Origin: Ralstonia sp. RRA
Lineage (GTDB): Bacteria > Pseudomonadota > Gammaproteobacteria > Burkholderiales > Burkholderiaceae
Reading direction: 5' to 3'
Assembly (NCBI RefSeq): GCF_037023145.1
Contig: NZ_CP146091.1
Location: 3,410,001-3,474,000, forward strand
Length of the DNA: 64,000 bases
Below the pieces are notes generated by a model. That model ran no database searches and had not been told where the DNA came from. It was given only the letters and a program-made list of their open reading frames with translations. Below are positions 41,154 through 50,234 of this stretch, piece by piece. The first letter of the stretch is position 1. The number at the start of each line of letters is the position of its first letter. The position numbers and the translations under genes are program-made.

Positions 41154-41627
41154 TCAGGGCACCTTTTGCGTATCCCCTGCCCGCTGCGGCGGCAGCTTGA
41201 TCGCCATGGCCTTGAAATCGGGGCTGGTGGTCAGCGTGCCGTGCACCACCCCGCGCGGGATGACGATCAGATCCCCCGCCCGCACCTCACGTGGTGCGTT
41301 ATCGAGCCAGAACGTGGCCGTGCCGGCCATTACGTATTGAATCTCGTCCGAATACGTATGCGTGTGCTTGGCGACCGTACCCACCTGAACGCCCACGGTG
41401 CCGTTGGCGGCGTTCACCAGCGTTCTGGTGCGCAGCGTGCCCATTTCGGCGATGACGGGGCCGATTTCGTCCGGCGTCATGCTGCCCATGTTGATGAGCT
41501 GCGGTGTGAGCGGGGCCGGTGCAGCGGGTGACGCAGCCGGCGCCGATGCCTGGGCAAACGCGCCGGTGCAACCGACAAGTACAGCGACGGTGCCGGCCAC
41601 CCGAATGCCAACCAGAGTGCGGTGCAT
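41154..41627 (-). CDS. Secreted cupin-domain protein
   Basis: A 157-aa protein with a signal peptide (MHRTLVGIRVAGTVAVLVG, cleavage near AFAQA) and a single cupin barrel: VGTVAKHTHTYSDEIQYVMAG holds the first metal-binding histidines and glutamate, and RAGDLIVIPRGVVHGTL holds the second motif. The metal-binding set H-x-H...E...H is complete, so a metal-dependent or ligand-binding role in the periplasm is likely. The substrate is unknown. It lies 116 bp after the Rieske gene on the same strand but may be transcribed separately. Confidence 0.82.
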   Translation of the reverse strand: MHRTLVGIRVAGTVAVLVGCTGAFAQASAPAASPAAPAPLTPQLINMGSMTPDEIGPVIAEMGTLRTRTLVNAANGTVGVQVGTVAKHTHTYSDEIQYVMAGTATFWLDNAPREVRAGDLIVIPRGVVHGTLTTSPDFKAMAIKLPPQRAGDTQKVP

Positions 41628-41743
41628 GATGCATCCTCTTTGCGCGGCCGCCGTCGGAGTGCGGCGGTCCGTGGCGATTGTCGCATCGGCAAGCGGGCGC
41701 AGAGAGCTAGGGCGATTCCGGAGCCGGCAAGCCCGACCCGGCC

Positions 41744-42772
41744 CTACACCCACATCTGCATCACCTGCTCGCCGGTCTCTGCCGGCTTGCCATTCGGCAT
41801 CCACACCGCATCGAGCATCGGTCGCACGAGATCCAGCTCGGTGGAAATGCCGTCCTGCCGGCCAAAGTGCGTGCTGTTAGCGGCCTGTGCTTCGACCACG
41901 CGACGGTCCTGCTCAGCCACGCGGCGCAGGAACGGCCAGACGAACCAGCGCACGGCCCATGCGGGCGCCCAGCGGTTTTCCACATGCAGCGTGCCGAACA
42001 CGCGGGTGCGCATTTCGTCCTCTGGCGTGAAATGGAGCGTGAAGTACAGCGCGCTGCCATTGGCGTAGCGGTATTCAAGTTGTGCCGTGGCAGGAGCAGC
42101 CACCCCGAAGTGCGCGCGCTCCATCGTGCGCGGCGATTCGAACAGGCGATACAGCAGGCCGCTTTGCTGCGCCTGGCCGGTGTAGTCCACCTGCAGGCCA
42201 TCGGCGGATTGCGTGACCGCCACCGTCACCGGCTGGCGCGCGGCATGGCTGCGCACGAGGCCCGGATGCACGAGATGGGTGTGCAGTGGGTCGAGAAAAT
42301 TCTCCAGCGCATCCACTGGGCGCGCTTGCCAAAGGTCACTCCACAAAAAGCGGCGGCTGCCGGGCGGCAGGCGATTCAGGAAGGCCGGCAGCGCAGTCGG
42401 GCCAGTCTCTCCCGGTGGGCGGGCGCTCAGCCAGATCAACCCATCATGCTCGAAGGCGTGCCACGCATTCACTTGCACGGCCGGTACGGCGGCGCTCGGG
42501 CACAGGCCGGGCATGGCGGTGCAGCGCCCATCCGCACCGAAGGTCCAGCCGTGGTACCTGCATTGCAGCGCGCCGCCCACGAGCTGCCCGTCCGACAGCG
42601 GCACATGCCGGTGCGGGCAGCGGTCATCCAGCGCCAGCAGCTTGCCGTCCGGCAAACGCGCGAGCACCACAGCGCGGCCGAACACCATCACGCGTATCGG
42701 CCGGGTGGTGAGACGCTGCGCCTCGACAACGGGATACCAACCGCGCAGCAGTGTGGCGTTCCAGGCAGTCAT
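41744..42772 (-). CDS. Rieske-type non-heme iron oxygenase
   Basis: A 342-aa oxygenase component. The N-terminal Rieske domain binds a 2Fe-2S cluster through CPHRHVPLS and CRYHGW. The mononuclear iron site is in ENFLDPLHTHLVHPGLVR, with the D-x2-H-x4-H spacing typical of ring-hydroxylating and related Rieske oxygenases. A reductase partner is not encoded nearby. Its ATG overlaps the stop of the acetyltransferase gene (ATGA at 42769-42772), so the two are translationally coupled. Substrate unknown; context points to tailoring of a small molecule. Confidence 0.88.
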   Translation of the reverse strand: MTAWNATLLRGWYPVVEAQRLTTRPIRVMVFGRAVVLARLPDGKLLALDDRCPHRHVPLSDGQLVGGALQCRYHGWTFGADGRCTAMPGLCPSAAVPAVQVNAWHAFEHDGLIWLSARPPGETGPTALPAFLNRLPPGSRRFLWSDLWQARPVDALENFLDPLHTHLVHPGLVRSHAARQPVTVAVTQSADGLQVDYTGQAQQSGLLYRLFESPRTMERAHFGVAAPATAQLEYRYANGSALYFTLHFTPEDEMRTRVFGTLHVENRWAPAWAVRWFVWPFLRRVAEQDRRVVEAQAANSTHFGRQDGISTELDLVRPMLDAVWMPNGKPAETGEQVMQMWV

Positions 42773-43887
42773 AACTGAAAGCGTTGCATGATCGGCACGC
42801 CGATCCGGGTGGTGAGGGTACGCAGCACGGCAATGGCGCGCTGCGTGGTCTTGGGGAGGTGGCGGCAGTACACCGCGCTCATCTCAATGGCGGGCACGCC
42901 ACCGCGCAAGCGCTTGAAGTGCGCGGCGCCGGCGCTCAGGTTCAGCTCCGCATCACGCGCCATCGTCGTGCGCAGCACATGCGCCATCAGCAGGCGATAC
43001 AGCCCGGCGGATTGCGGCCACGTGGTGTCATAGCCGACGAGGGGTGCAGTCAACAATGGCCCCTGGCCAAATACGCCGACCACCGCGCGCAACACGCCAT
43101 CCGCATCCCGGAAACCTGCGCATTCAAGCAACCCCGCCGCATGCCATGCACGGATGAACGCCGCCGTGTAGCGCGGGTTAAGCGCGGAATACTTGTCGAG
43201 ATAGAGCTGCGCATACAGCCGCTCGGCCTGCGCGAAATCAGCGTCGGTGAAGGCGTCATGCGGTACGAAGGCCAGCGGCGTGCGTGCCAGCCACTGCAGA
43301 TCGCGGCGCAGGTTCTGATGCTGTCGCGCATTGCGCAGATCACGAAACACGTAGACCTGCCGCGTGGGGATCAATGCAAAGCCGGCAGCCGTAGCAGCGC
43401 GCAGCCAATCCGCATGCTGCAGCGTGTTGAGCGAACGCAGCCAGATAGCCCGATCCGGCCAGCGCTCACGGCACGTGCGCACCAGCGCATCGAGGTCAAA
43501 CGTCGCCGCCGACGGATACAGGTTCGTGCTGACCAGCCAGTTGTTGACGGCGACCGCGCGGTCGAGCTCCGCACGGCGCATCCATGCATCCGCCAAACCA
43601 ATCGTGCCGCGCAACACGGGCCGCAGCACACGCGGTGCCAAACGTTCGGACTCTTCCGCCGCATAGCGCCCATACGTGGTGATGGGTGAGCAGACCCAGG
43701 CGTTGTCGGCGCGGTCGTCGCTGTTGTTGACGGTGACGGGCAGCGGCAAACCGCCCGCCTCCACCACGTCAATCTGCGTGACGAGGTTGGCGACAAACGG
43801 CAACGACGCCCGCCCGCGATGCACGTGCAGGAACGCGCCGGCCTTGTCGGCAAAGCACGCGTGCGGCACGGCGTTGGCTGCGTTCAT
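42769..43887 (-). CDS. GNAT/FemAB-like acyltransferase
   Basis: A 372-aa protein whose C-terminal half resembles the BioF2-like/FemAB acetyltransferase fold: YAQLYLDKYSALNPRYTAAF, then RDADGVLRAVVGVFGQ, and near the end LNLSAGAAHFKRLRGGVPAI, which corresponds to the acyl-donor binding region. The start ATG at 43887 overlaps the stop of the ATP-grasp gene by ATGA. It probably transfers an acyl or aminoacyl group. Assignment is by distant family resemblance only and the partner molecule is not known. Confidence 0.7.
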   Translation of the reverse strand: MNAANAVPHACFADKAGAFLHVHRGRASLPFVANLVTQIDVVEAGGLPLPVTVNNSDDRADNAWVCSPITTYGRYAAEESERLAPRVLRPVLRGTIGLADAWMRRAELDRAVAVNNWLVSTNLYPSAATFDLDALVRTCRERWPDRAIWLRSLNTLQHADWLRAATAAGFALIPTRQVYVFRDLRNARQHQNLRRDLQWLARTPLAFVPHDAFTDADFAQAERLYAQLYLDKYSALNPRYTAAFIRAWHAAGLLECAGFRDADGVLRAVVGVFGQGPLLTAPLVGYDTTWPQSAGLYRLLMAHVLRTTMARDAELNLSAGAAHFKRLRGGVPAIEMSAVYCRHLPKTTQRAIAVLRTLTTRIGVPIMQRFQL

Positions 43888-45041
43888 ACCTCGGGCAGCG
43901 CCTCGCCGTCCCACTCGATGTCTTGCGTGGCGGCTTGGCGCATGTTGCTGCGCTGTTGGAGGGCCAGGCGCGCATAGGCGGCCATGTCGCTCACGGCGCC
44001 CCACAGCGGCGCGCGATCGCCGGGTACGGTCAGCACATCGGCGGCAGTGCGCCAGTCGCGCCGCCACTGGCGCAGCGTGCCGGTGGCCAGGGCATGCATC
44101 AGCCCCACGGATGCCATGACAGGCGCCACCATGCGCGGCAGCCCGGGGGACGGCTCGATGCACCCTTCGAGCGTGCCGGCCAGTGCAGCAGGCAGCGCAT
44201 CGTCCGGGCCAAACAGATGGCAGCCGCTGGTTGCGCGCGGGTTGCATTCGAGCGGGCTGACACGGCCGTCGGCCTGCTGGATCCAGTCGAACGAGAGCTG
44301 CCCGGTGAAGTCGAGCTTGCGTGCAAAGTTGGCGACGAAGGTGCGGATGGCATCGATGCGCACCGGGGCAAAGTAGAAGCTCGCGCTGGTCGACATGCGC
44401 CAGTCCGGGCGATACAGCGCGTGCGCCAGAAGCCGGCCGCGATCGACCACGCTGTACGAGCAGAACTCCTGCCCGCGCACCAGCGTCTGCGCCACCCACG
44501 CGCCCAGGTCCGCCAGCGGCGGTGCATCGTCAGGGATGCCGTTGCGGTACAGCCGCACATGCACGCCAAAGCGCGAGAACTCGGGCTTGAGCACCATCGG
44601 CCGCCCCGCTGCCCACGCGCGTGCCTCGTCCAGCGTCTGCACGCGCGCGGAGACTGGCACGTCAGCCCCGCAGTTCTGCGCGAGCGTGAGGAACTGCCAC
44701 TTGCTGTGCACCGCGCGCAGCTTGGCAAAGTCCTCCGCTAGTACGCGCACATGGGCCGGCAGGTGATGCCGATAGCGCGAGACGAAGAACACCTCTTCGC
44801 ACGTCGGCACTACCAGATCGATGGCGTGGTCCCGCACGATACGTTGGAGATCCGCCGTGAACTGTGCCGGCGCATGACGCGGCGGTGCAATGCGCAGCGT
44901 TGCCTTGACGGCCTTGGAGGCCCCGCTGATCTGGCAAGGAATGCTGTCGGCAATGCAGACCGTCCACCCCTGGTGGGCGAACCGGCGGGCGTGGTCGAGC
45001 GCTGCGGGCGCGCGACCACCGAGGATCAGCACATTCGGCAT
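43884..45041 (-). CDS. ATP-grasp ligase
   Basis: A 385-aa ATP-grasp protein of the carboxylate-amine ligase type. The N-terminal pre-ATP domain begins MPNVLILGGRAPAALDHARR. The nucleotide-binding part has GRPMVLKPEFSRFG, and the Mg-binding ECNPR motif lies in SPLECNPRATSGCHLFG. Such enzymes form amide or peptide-like bonds through an acyl phosphate. It is the first gene of a three-gene coupled operon with an acyltransferase and a Rieske oxygenase. No known pathway with this exact trio comes to mind. Confidence 0.85.
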   Translation of the reverse strand: MPNVLILGGRAPAALDHARRFAHQGWTVCIADSIPCQISGASKAVKATLRIAPPRHAPAQFTADLQRIVRDHAIDLVVPTCEEVFFVSRYRHHLPAHVRVLAEDFAKLRAVHSKWQFLTLAQNCGADVPVSARVQTLDEARAWAAGRPMVLKPEFSRFGVHVRLYRNGIPDDAPPLADLGAWVAQTLVRGQEFCSYSVVDRGRLLAHALYRPDWRMSTSASFYFAPVRIDAIRTFVANFARKLDFTGQLSFDWIQQADGRVSPLECNPRATSGCHLFGPDDALPAALAGTLEGCIEPSPGLPRMVAPVMASVGLMHALATGTLRQWRRDWRTAADVLTVPGDRAPLWGAVSDMAAYARLALQQRSNMRQAATQDIEWDGEALPEV

Positions 45042-45178
45042 GGAAACGGAGCGTTCAGGTCAGGCAACGTCCGTCGGGCGGTGGGCGGAGATTGCCGGGG
45101 CTCCATTCTAGGCAATGGCGCGCCCGGCTCGGGCGGGATGAAGAGGGGGTGTTGCGCTTCTGCGCCCTTGAGACGGCG

Positions 45179-45793
45179 CTATCTCACGAGTGCCGTAATT
45201 TTTGCGTCGATCTGCTGGATGGCAGCGTCGGTGATTCTCTGGACACCGCCCTCCATGGAGGCGAATGGGACCTTGTATTCGGCCTCGCCGCTGAGTTTTG
45301 ACACCGGGTTCATGCCCCGATCGAAGAAATAGGCGTCGACGTGGATGCGGTTGGTACGGTCGCCATAGGGCTCCATCCACTTCATCCGCATATCGATGAG
45401 GATGACGCCCTTCTTGCCGGTCGCAACGGCTTCTGGAAAGTCGTGCACGTACTGAAGCGTCGGAAAATGCCGCTTCAGCATTGCCAGCATATGTGCGCTG
45501 AAATAGTTCGGATCGCTATCGGCAATCGCAGCGGTGTTGGTCAGCGACGACGGAATGACCTTGCCCCAATACGCGACGGTGTCCTTCATGAAGCCGATGT
45601 GGTGCTCGACATTCTCACTGATGATGAATCCCACCGGCTGGCCAAGCGACACGGGCGCGTCTGCCGGCACGGCGGCCGAGCTCATGTTCAGGATGCCCGA
45701 GAACGCGTCAACAGGTGGCGGTGGCGGAGGGGCCGAGCTGGCGCAACCTCCGAGCGTCAGAACGACAGCGCACGATGTGACGAATGTCTTCAT
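45179..45793 (-). CDS. Lipoprotein, function unknown
   Basis: A 204-aa protein with a clear lipobox (VLTLGGC, Cys17) and a proline run (APPPPPPVDAF) after it, as in many outer-membrane lipoproteins. The body has VGFIISENVEHHIGFMKDTVAYWG and ILIDMRMKWMEPYGDRTNRI. I do not recognise a family. The gene begins 9 bp after the stop of the next gene upstream, so both are probably co-transcribed. Confidence 0.8.
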   Translation of the reverse strand: MKTFVTSCAVVLTLGGCASSAPPPPPPVDAFSGILNMSSAAVPADAPVSLGQPVGFIISENVEHHIGFMKDTVAYWGKVIPSSLTNTAAIADSDPNYFSAHMLAMLKRHFPTLQYVHDFPEAVATGKKGVILIDMRMKWMEPYGDRTNRIHVDAYFFDRGMNPVSKLSGEAEYKVPFASMEGGVQRITDAAIQQIDAKITALVR

Positions 45794-45802
45794 CCTTGTC
45801 CC

Positions 45803-47257
45803 CTAGTTGCACGTCAGCCAATTGTTGGCGTCCATGGTGCAGTTGTTGCCCCGGCCAGGCCGCGGTGGGCTCGGGTTATACGCTGGCGCTGAGTTGCTCG
45901 CCGTCGAGCAACCCCGGTAGGTGCAGTTGATAGCACGCGGGTACTGCGGCCCCGGTCCGCGCCCCTGCACGCCGGTGGGCATGCGCGCAGCCTGCGCGTT
46001 CAAAAGGGTTCCGCCCATCATTGAGCCGAGCTGCAGGCCAATCCCGATGGCGTTGCGGTACAGGGCGGCGATCGCCTCCGGTGAGATGCCGGCCTTCAAC
46101 TGATCGGCGATCTGGGCACACCGCTCCGGCTGCTGGTCGCAGGCGCCGAACGTCTGGTCGAGCAGCGGGGTATTTCCGCACGAGATAAAGCGCGGATCCG
46201 GCTTAGGGAGAACACCGCAGCCGCCTGCCTGTTTCAGCGCCGCATACTGCGCCGTGGCACCGGGCCCGTCATTGGTCTGTGCCGCCGCGATATAGCGCTG
46301 CAACGTCGCACGGCATTCGGGAGTCATCGCGGCCAGGGCCTTCTCGGCCTCGGGGTTGGCCGGCTGGCCTGTGAGCTTGGCGATTGCGTCTGCCGTACCG
46401 CGGCTGTCCATGGTGAAGGGCGCAGGCAACCCATTCACGGTCGCCGCGATCTCGGGATTTGCGGCAAGGAATGCCCGGCGTTGCGCAAGGTCGTCGCCGC
46501 GGCACGGTGTGGCGATCGAATCGCGCCAGCCGATATCGCCATCGGCCAAGGTGACATTGGTGCACTGTTTGCCGTCTGCGGAGATCTCGCGGCACGCGAC
46601 GTTATTGCCGTCGGCAATCGCCTTGTCGCAGACGTAGACAGCGCCGTTCACGGCCGTGATATTGGGTGGCAACACTGGCGCCGCGGCTGCCGGCGCGGAT
46701 GGGGCCGGGGCTGTGGCAAACAAGCCGACGCGATCGGCGGCTGATCCGAAGCGGGCGTCGTCGCCACGCTTCATCTCTTGCAGCGCTGCAGCCCCTTCTG
46801 GAGAAGCCGCATTCGCCGCGGCATCGTAGGCACGGTCGAGTCGGGCTAGGGCGGCAGTGTAGTCGCCGCGCGCTTTGGCCATCTGCTGAGCATCGGACGC
46901 CGTTGCCGCTTCGCCGAGGGCTCTCTGCACGCCGTCGTGCGCGTTCACCACTGCGTTGGTGAGAGCGGTCGGCGACGTTCTGCCGCTCGCCCCGTTTGTG
47001 ATCGACCGCCGCAACTGCTCGCGGAAGTCTGACGGCGACGACGTCTGCCGTGCAGGCGGTGCAGCGCGCTGCTGGCTCTGGCTGCTCTTGTCATAGGGCT
47101 TGTCGCAGCCCTGGTCGGTGTACTGCTGAGAACCTGGGAAGGTCTCGCACGTGTCGGCATATGCGCTAGGACTCGCCATCGCGATCAGGCATGCCGCGAC
47201 GCCCGCAACAAGCAACCTCTGCGGCTTGCAGCCACCTGATGCTCCCCAGATAGACAC
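45803..47257 (-). CDS. Secreted protein, function unknown
   Basis: A 484-aa protein. The GTG at 47257 is preferred because GGAGG lies 7 nt upstream and the product then starts with a signal peptide (cleavage after SAYA); an ATG at 47299 is in frame but has no ribosome site. The mature part begins DTCETFPGSQQYTDQGCDKP, is rich in Ala, Gln and paired cysteines, and ends in PGRGNNCTMDANNWLTCN. No family is recognised. A DUF4124-like or calcium-binding start cannot be shown. It pairs with the lipoprotein gene downstream. Confidence 0.75.
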   Translation of the reverse strand: MSIWGASGGCKPQRLLVAGVAACLIAMASPSAYADTCETFPGSQQYTDQGCDKPYDKSSQSQQRAAPPARQTSSPSDFREQLRRSITNGASGRTSPTALTNAVVNAHDGVQRALGEAATASDAQQMAKARGDYTAALARLDRAYDAAANAASPEGAAALQEMKRGDDARFGSAADRVGLFATAPAPSAPAAAAPVLPPNITAVNGAVYVCDKAIADGNNVACREISADGKQCTNVTLADGDIGWRDSIATPCRGDDLAQRRAFLAANPEIAATVNGLPAPFTMDSRGTADAIAKLTGQPANPEAEKALAAMTPECRATLQRYIAAAQTNDGPGATAQYAALKQAGGCGVLPKPDPRFISCGNTPLLDQTFGACDQQPERCAQIADQLKAGISPEAIAALYRNAIGIGLQLGSMMGGTLLNAQAARMPTGVQGRGPGPQYPRAINCTYRGCSTASNSAPAYNPSPPRPGRGNNCTMDANNWLTCN

Positions 47258-47462
47258 CGCACAGCCTCCGCCAGAAAGGAATCGATTGCACCCGGTCATC
47301 TGGACACTATGCGGTCCTGCCGCAAGGCTGTCCAGCTACTCCCTGGAACCCTACCTCGCCAAACTGCGTGAACTTGGCGTTGCTTTGCCTGCGTCGATGG
47401 CCCGGGAGGTCGCTGCGTTTGCCAGCACACCGCCTCCCATGGCGGAACATGAAGCGTACGCT

Positions 47463-49265
47463 TTAGCCCGCGCGCAGCTTGAACAGCCCGACCGTGCGCG
47501 CCAGGCCCTGTGCCTGCTCGTTGAGCATCGCCGAGGCAGCGGTCGATTGCTCCACCAGCGCCGCGTTCTGCTGCGTGGCCTGGTCCATCTCGGCGACGCT
47601 GCGGTCGATCTGGCTGATGCCGCTGCTCTGCTCGTGCATCGCACCGTCGATCTCGCCGATGATGCGGGCGACACGCTCGATGCCGGACACGATCTCCTGC
47701 ATCGTTGCGCCGGCGGCTTGCACGCGCTGCGCGCCGGTCTTCACGCTGGCTTCCGAGGCCTGGATCAGGTCTTTGATCTCGCGGGCGGCGGTGGCGCTGC
47801 GTTGGGCCAGCGTGCGCACCTCGCCGGCCACCACGGCAAAGCCGCGGCCGTTTTCGCCGGCACGGGCGGCTTCCACTGCCGCGTTGAGCGCCAGGATGTT
47901 GGTCTGGAAGGCAATGCTGTCGATCACGCCGATGATTTCGGTGATGCGTGCGGACGACTTGGCAATCTCGTCCATCGTGCTCACGGCGCTGGAGACCACC
48001 TCGCCGCCGCGCGTGGCGGCATCGCTGGCGTCGCTCGCCAGGCGCGTGGCCTGCACGGCCGCATCGGCGGAGTTCTTCACGCTGGTGGTCAGCTCGGTCA
48101 GCGCGGCAGAGGTTTCCTGCAGGTTGCTGGCCGAGACCTCGGTGCGGTTGGAGAGATCGCGGTTGCCCATTTCGATCTCGCCGGTGGCCGACTTCATGCT
48201 GTCAACGCTGGCGCGCACTTCCAGCAGCACTTCGCCAATCTTGTCGATGAAGGTGTTGAACGCGGCGCTGATCTGCGCCACTTCGTCATTGCCGACCACA
48301 GGCAGGCGGTGCGTCAGGTCACCACCGCCAGCGCCGATGGTCTCCATCGCATCGCGCACCTGCGACAGGCGGCGGAACGACTGCGACGTGAAGAACGCGG
48401 CGATCCCCACGGCGGCCAGCGTCAGCAGCACCATGGCCACGGCCAGTGCCTTGACGACGTTGCGCAAACCGGCGGTGGCTTCGGCCTTGTCCAGGGCGAT
48501 CACCAGATACCAGTCGGTGCCCTGCACGGCCTGCGCCTTGAGCAGCTTGGGCGCGCCGGCCAGTTCCACTTCCAGCGGGGTGCTGGCCTTGGCGAGCGTG
48601 GCGAGCGTATCGGCATTGAGCGATGCGGCCACGTCGGTGGCCGGCTTGAGCATCAGCTTGGCGTCGGGGTGCGCGATCACCTGGCCATCCTTGGCGACCA
48701 CGAAGGCGAGGCTGGACGGCGTGGGGTGCACGGCCGCCACCACTTCACGCACGCCGTCGAGCGGCACGGCGCCCGAGATGGCGCCGGTCGTTTCACCGTT
48801 GTGCACGAGCGGTGTGGCAAACGACACGTACTGCACACCGGTCGACACATCGCCGTAGGGCTTGGTCACGAGCAGCTTGCCGGCTTCAATGGCCTGCTTG
48901 TACCAGGGCCGCACCGTCGGGTCGTAGTCCTTGGGCGTGGTGGAGCTGGTGGAGAAGAACGTCTTGTCCGTCCAGCCGATGGTGATGATGGGGAAGCCAT
49001 TGGCATTGCCCATGTGCTTGCCGAAGCCCTGCGGGTCGCCGTGCTCGACCACCTCCGCGGTGGCCTTCACGGCCTGCGCCTTGGCGGCCACCCACTTGTC
49101 GATGGCGAGCGTGTTGCCGCTGGCGATGGCGGCGAGGTTCTGGTCGATGGATTCCATCGTATTGCTGCGCACGATGGAATACGTGGCGGCGCCGGACAGC
49201 GCCAGGGCGCCGATCACGGTGGCCGACGAGATGAGGAGAATGCGGGTCCGAAGAGAGGAGATCAT
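47463..49265 (-). CDS. Methyl-accepting chemotaxis protein with dCache sensor domain
   Basis: A 600-aa membrane chemoreceptor: first membrane helix at about 9-31, periplasmic dCache domain, second helix near 270-292, HAMP, then the signalling hairpin with its tip SIAFQTNILALNAAVEAARA. The sensor domain contains DPTVRPWYKQA, a following GDVSTGVQYVSFATPL segment and a later Asp in GAVPLDG. That pattern matches the amino-acid-binding dCache motif (R-x-W-Y ... D), so amino-acid taxis is inferred. No CheR-tethering pentapeptide is seen at the C-terminus. Confidence 0.92.
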   Translation of the reverse strand: MISSLRTRILLISSATVIGALALSGAATYSIVRSNTMESIDQNLAAIASGNTLAIDKWVAAKAQAVKATAEVVEHGDPQGFGKHMGNANGFPIITIGWTDKTFFSTSSTTPKDYDPTVRPWYKQAIEAGKLLVTKPYGDVSTGVQYVSFATPLVHNGETTGAISGAVPLDGVREVVAAVHPTPSSLAFVVAKDGQVIAHPDAKLMLKPATDVAASLNADTLATLAKASTPLEVELAGAPKLLKAQAVQGTDWYLVIALDKAEATAGLRNVVKALAVAMVLLTLAAVGIAAFFTSQSFRRLSQVRDAMETIGAGGGDLTHRLPVVGNDEVAQISAAFNTFIDKIGEVLLEVRASVDSMKSATGEIEMGNRDLSNRTEVSASNLQETSAALTELTTSVKNSADAAVQATRLASDASDAATRGGEVVSSAVSTMDEIAKSSARITEIIGVIDSIAFQTNILALNAAVEAARAGENGRGFAVVAGEVRTLAQRSATAAREIKDLIQASEASVKTGAQRVQAAGATMQEIVSGIERVARIIGEIDGAMHEQSSGISQIDRSVAEMDQATQQNAALVEQSTAASAMLNEQAQGLARTVGLFKLRAG

Positions 49266-49550
49266 GATTCTTCTAGGTGGAATATGTCCTGCGTGAATCA
49301 GACTGCGTACGACGTACAGCGCTCGGTGCTGCCGTTGCGCCCTCCAGAACGGCGAACCGCGGGCTGTTGGGGGCCACTGAGCAAGCTACGGCAGTGTTGG
49401 AGCGAACTTGAGGCACAAAGGAGGAACGGCACCCCCAACGTATGAGGGGTATGTGCGCGCAGTGGGGTTGTTGTGTGAGTGCGCCGAAGTCAACAATGTC
49501 AGGTGCCCAGGCATCACGGGCCCTCGCCCCTCCTCGGACAACCGTCACGC

Positions 49551-50117
49551 ATGCAAAAAATTCTTTTGGCCCTCGCTCTGCTTCTGTCCGCCTCAGTTGC
49601 CCGCGCCGGACTTGATATCACCGCGCTCAGCGGCCTGACCCAAGTCACCGCACCCACCCTCGATTCCGATGGCCAACCACAGGGAACGAACCAGGTGATC
49701 CTGTCCCCGGTCGACTTCCCCGAGCGTTTCGACGACCTGCAAAGCGGCACGGTCTACGCGTTCAAGTCGTCGTTTGCGTTTCGCGCGGGATCGTATTCGG
49801 GCCACAACGCCTGGCGAAATGAACTCGCCAAGCTGGCCGGCTACAAGGCGAGCCCATACGAATTCCGCGGCAAGACGGAGCTTCGATACGACGCCACTGC
49901 TTGGAGGCTTCAGCAGGGGCCGTTCTGGGAGTTGATCAATTTCTCCGACGCAGAAGGCGTCATCGGCCCAATCGCCTGCAAGAAGGTCTATCAGGACTTC
50001 GTCCAGTACAGCGAAGCGGCTGAAAAGCATCCGGACCCGTATTTCAAGGAGTCCTACGCCGACTGGAAAAAGGCCTTTGAGATGTGCGCCGACAACGGTG
50101 CCATCGTGTTTCATTGA
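49551..50117 (+). CDS. Secreted protein, function unknown
   Basis: A 188-aa protein. The ATG at 49551 gives a signal peptide (MQKILLALALLLSASVARAG). The mature part has GTVYAFKSSFAFRAGSYSGH, WELINFSDAEGVIGPIACKK and ends in ADNGAIVFH, with two cysteines that could pair. I do not recognise a family. It is on its own between a divergent chemoreceptor gene and a desaturase-like gene. Confidence 0.75.
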   Translation: MQKILLALALLLSASVARAGLDITALSGLTQVTAPTLDSDGQPQGTNQVILSPVDFPERFDDLQSGTVYAFKSSFAFRAGSYSGHNAWRNELAKLAGYKASPYEFRGKTELRYDATAWRLQQGPFWELINFSDAEGVIGPIACKKVYQDFVQYSEAAEKHPDPYFKESYADWKKAFEMCADNGAIVFH

Positions 50118-50234
50118 TAGACGTGGCAGTCCGGCGAAAGCCGATAGGCTGCCCCCGCTTTCTGGCGTTCCCTCGGATTGTGGGCACCTGAGCGTTGCGG
50201 TAGTGTCCTTGGCACCCCACCGGAGCCCCGCGCC

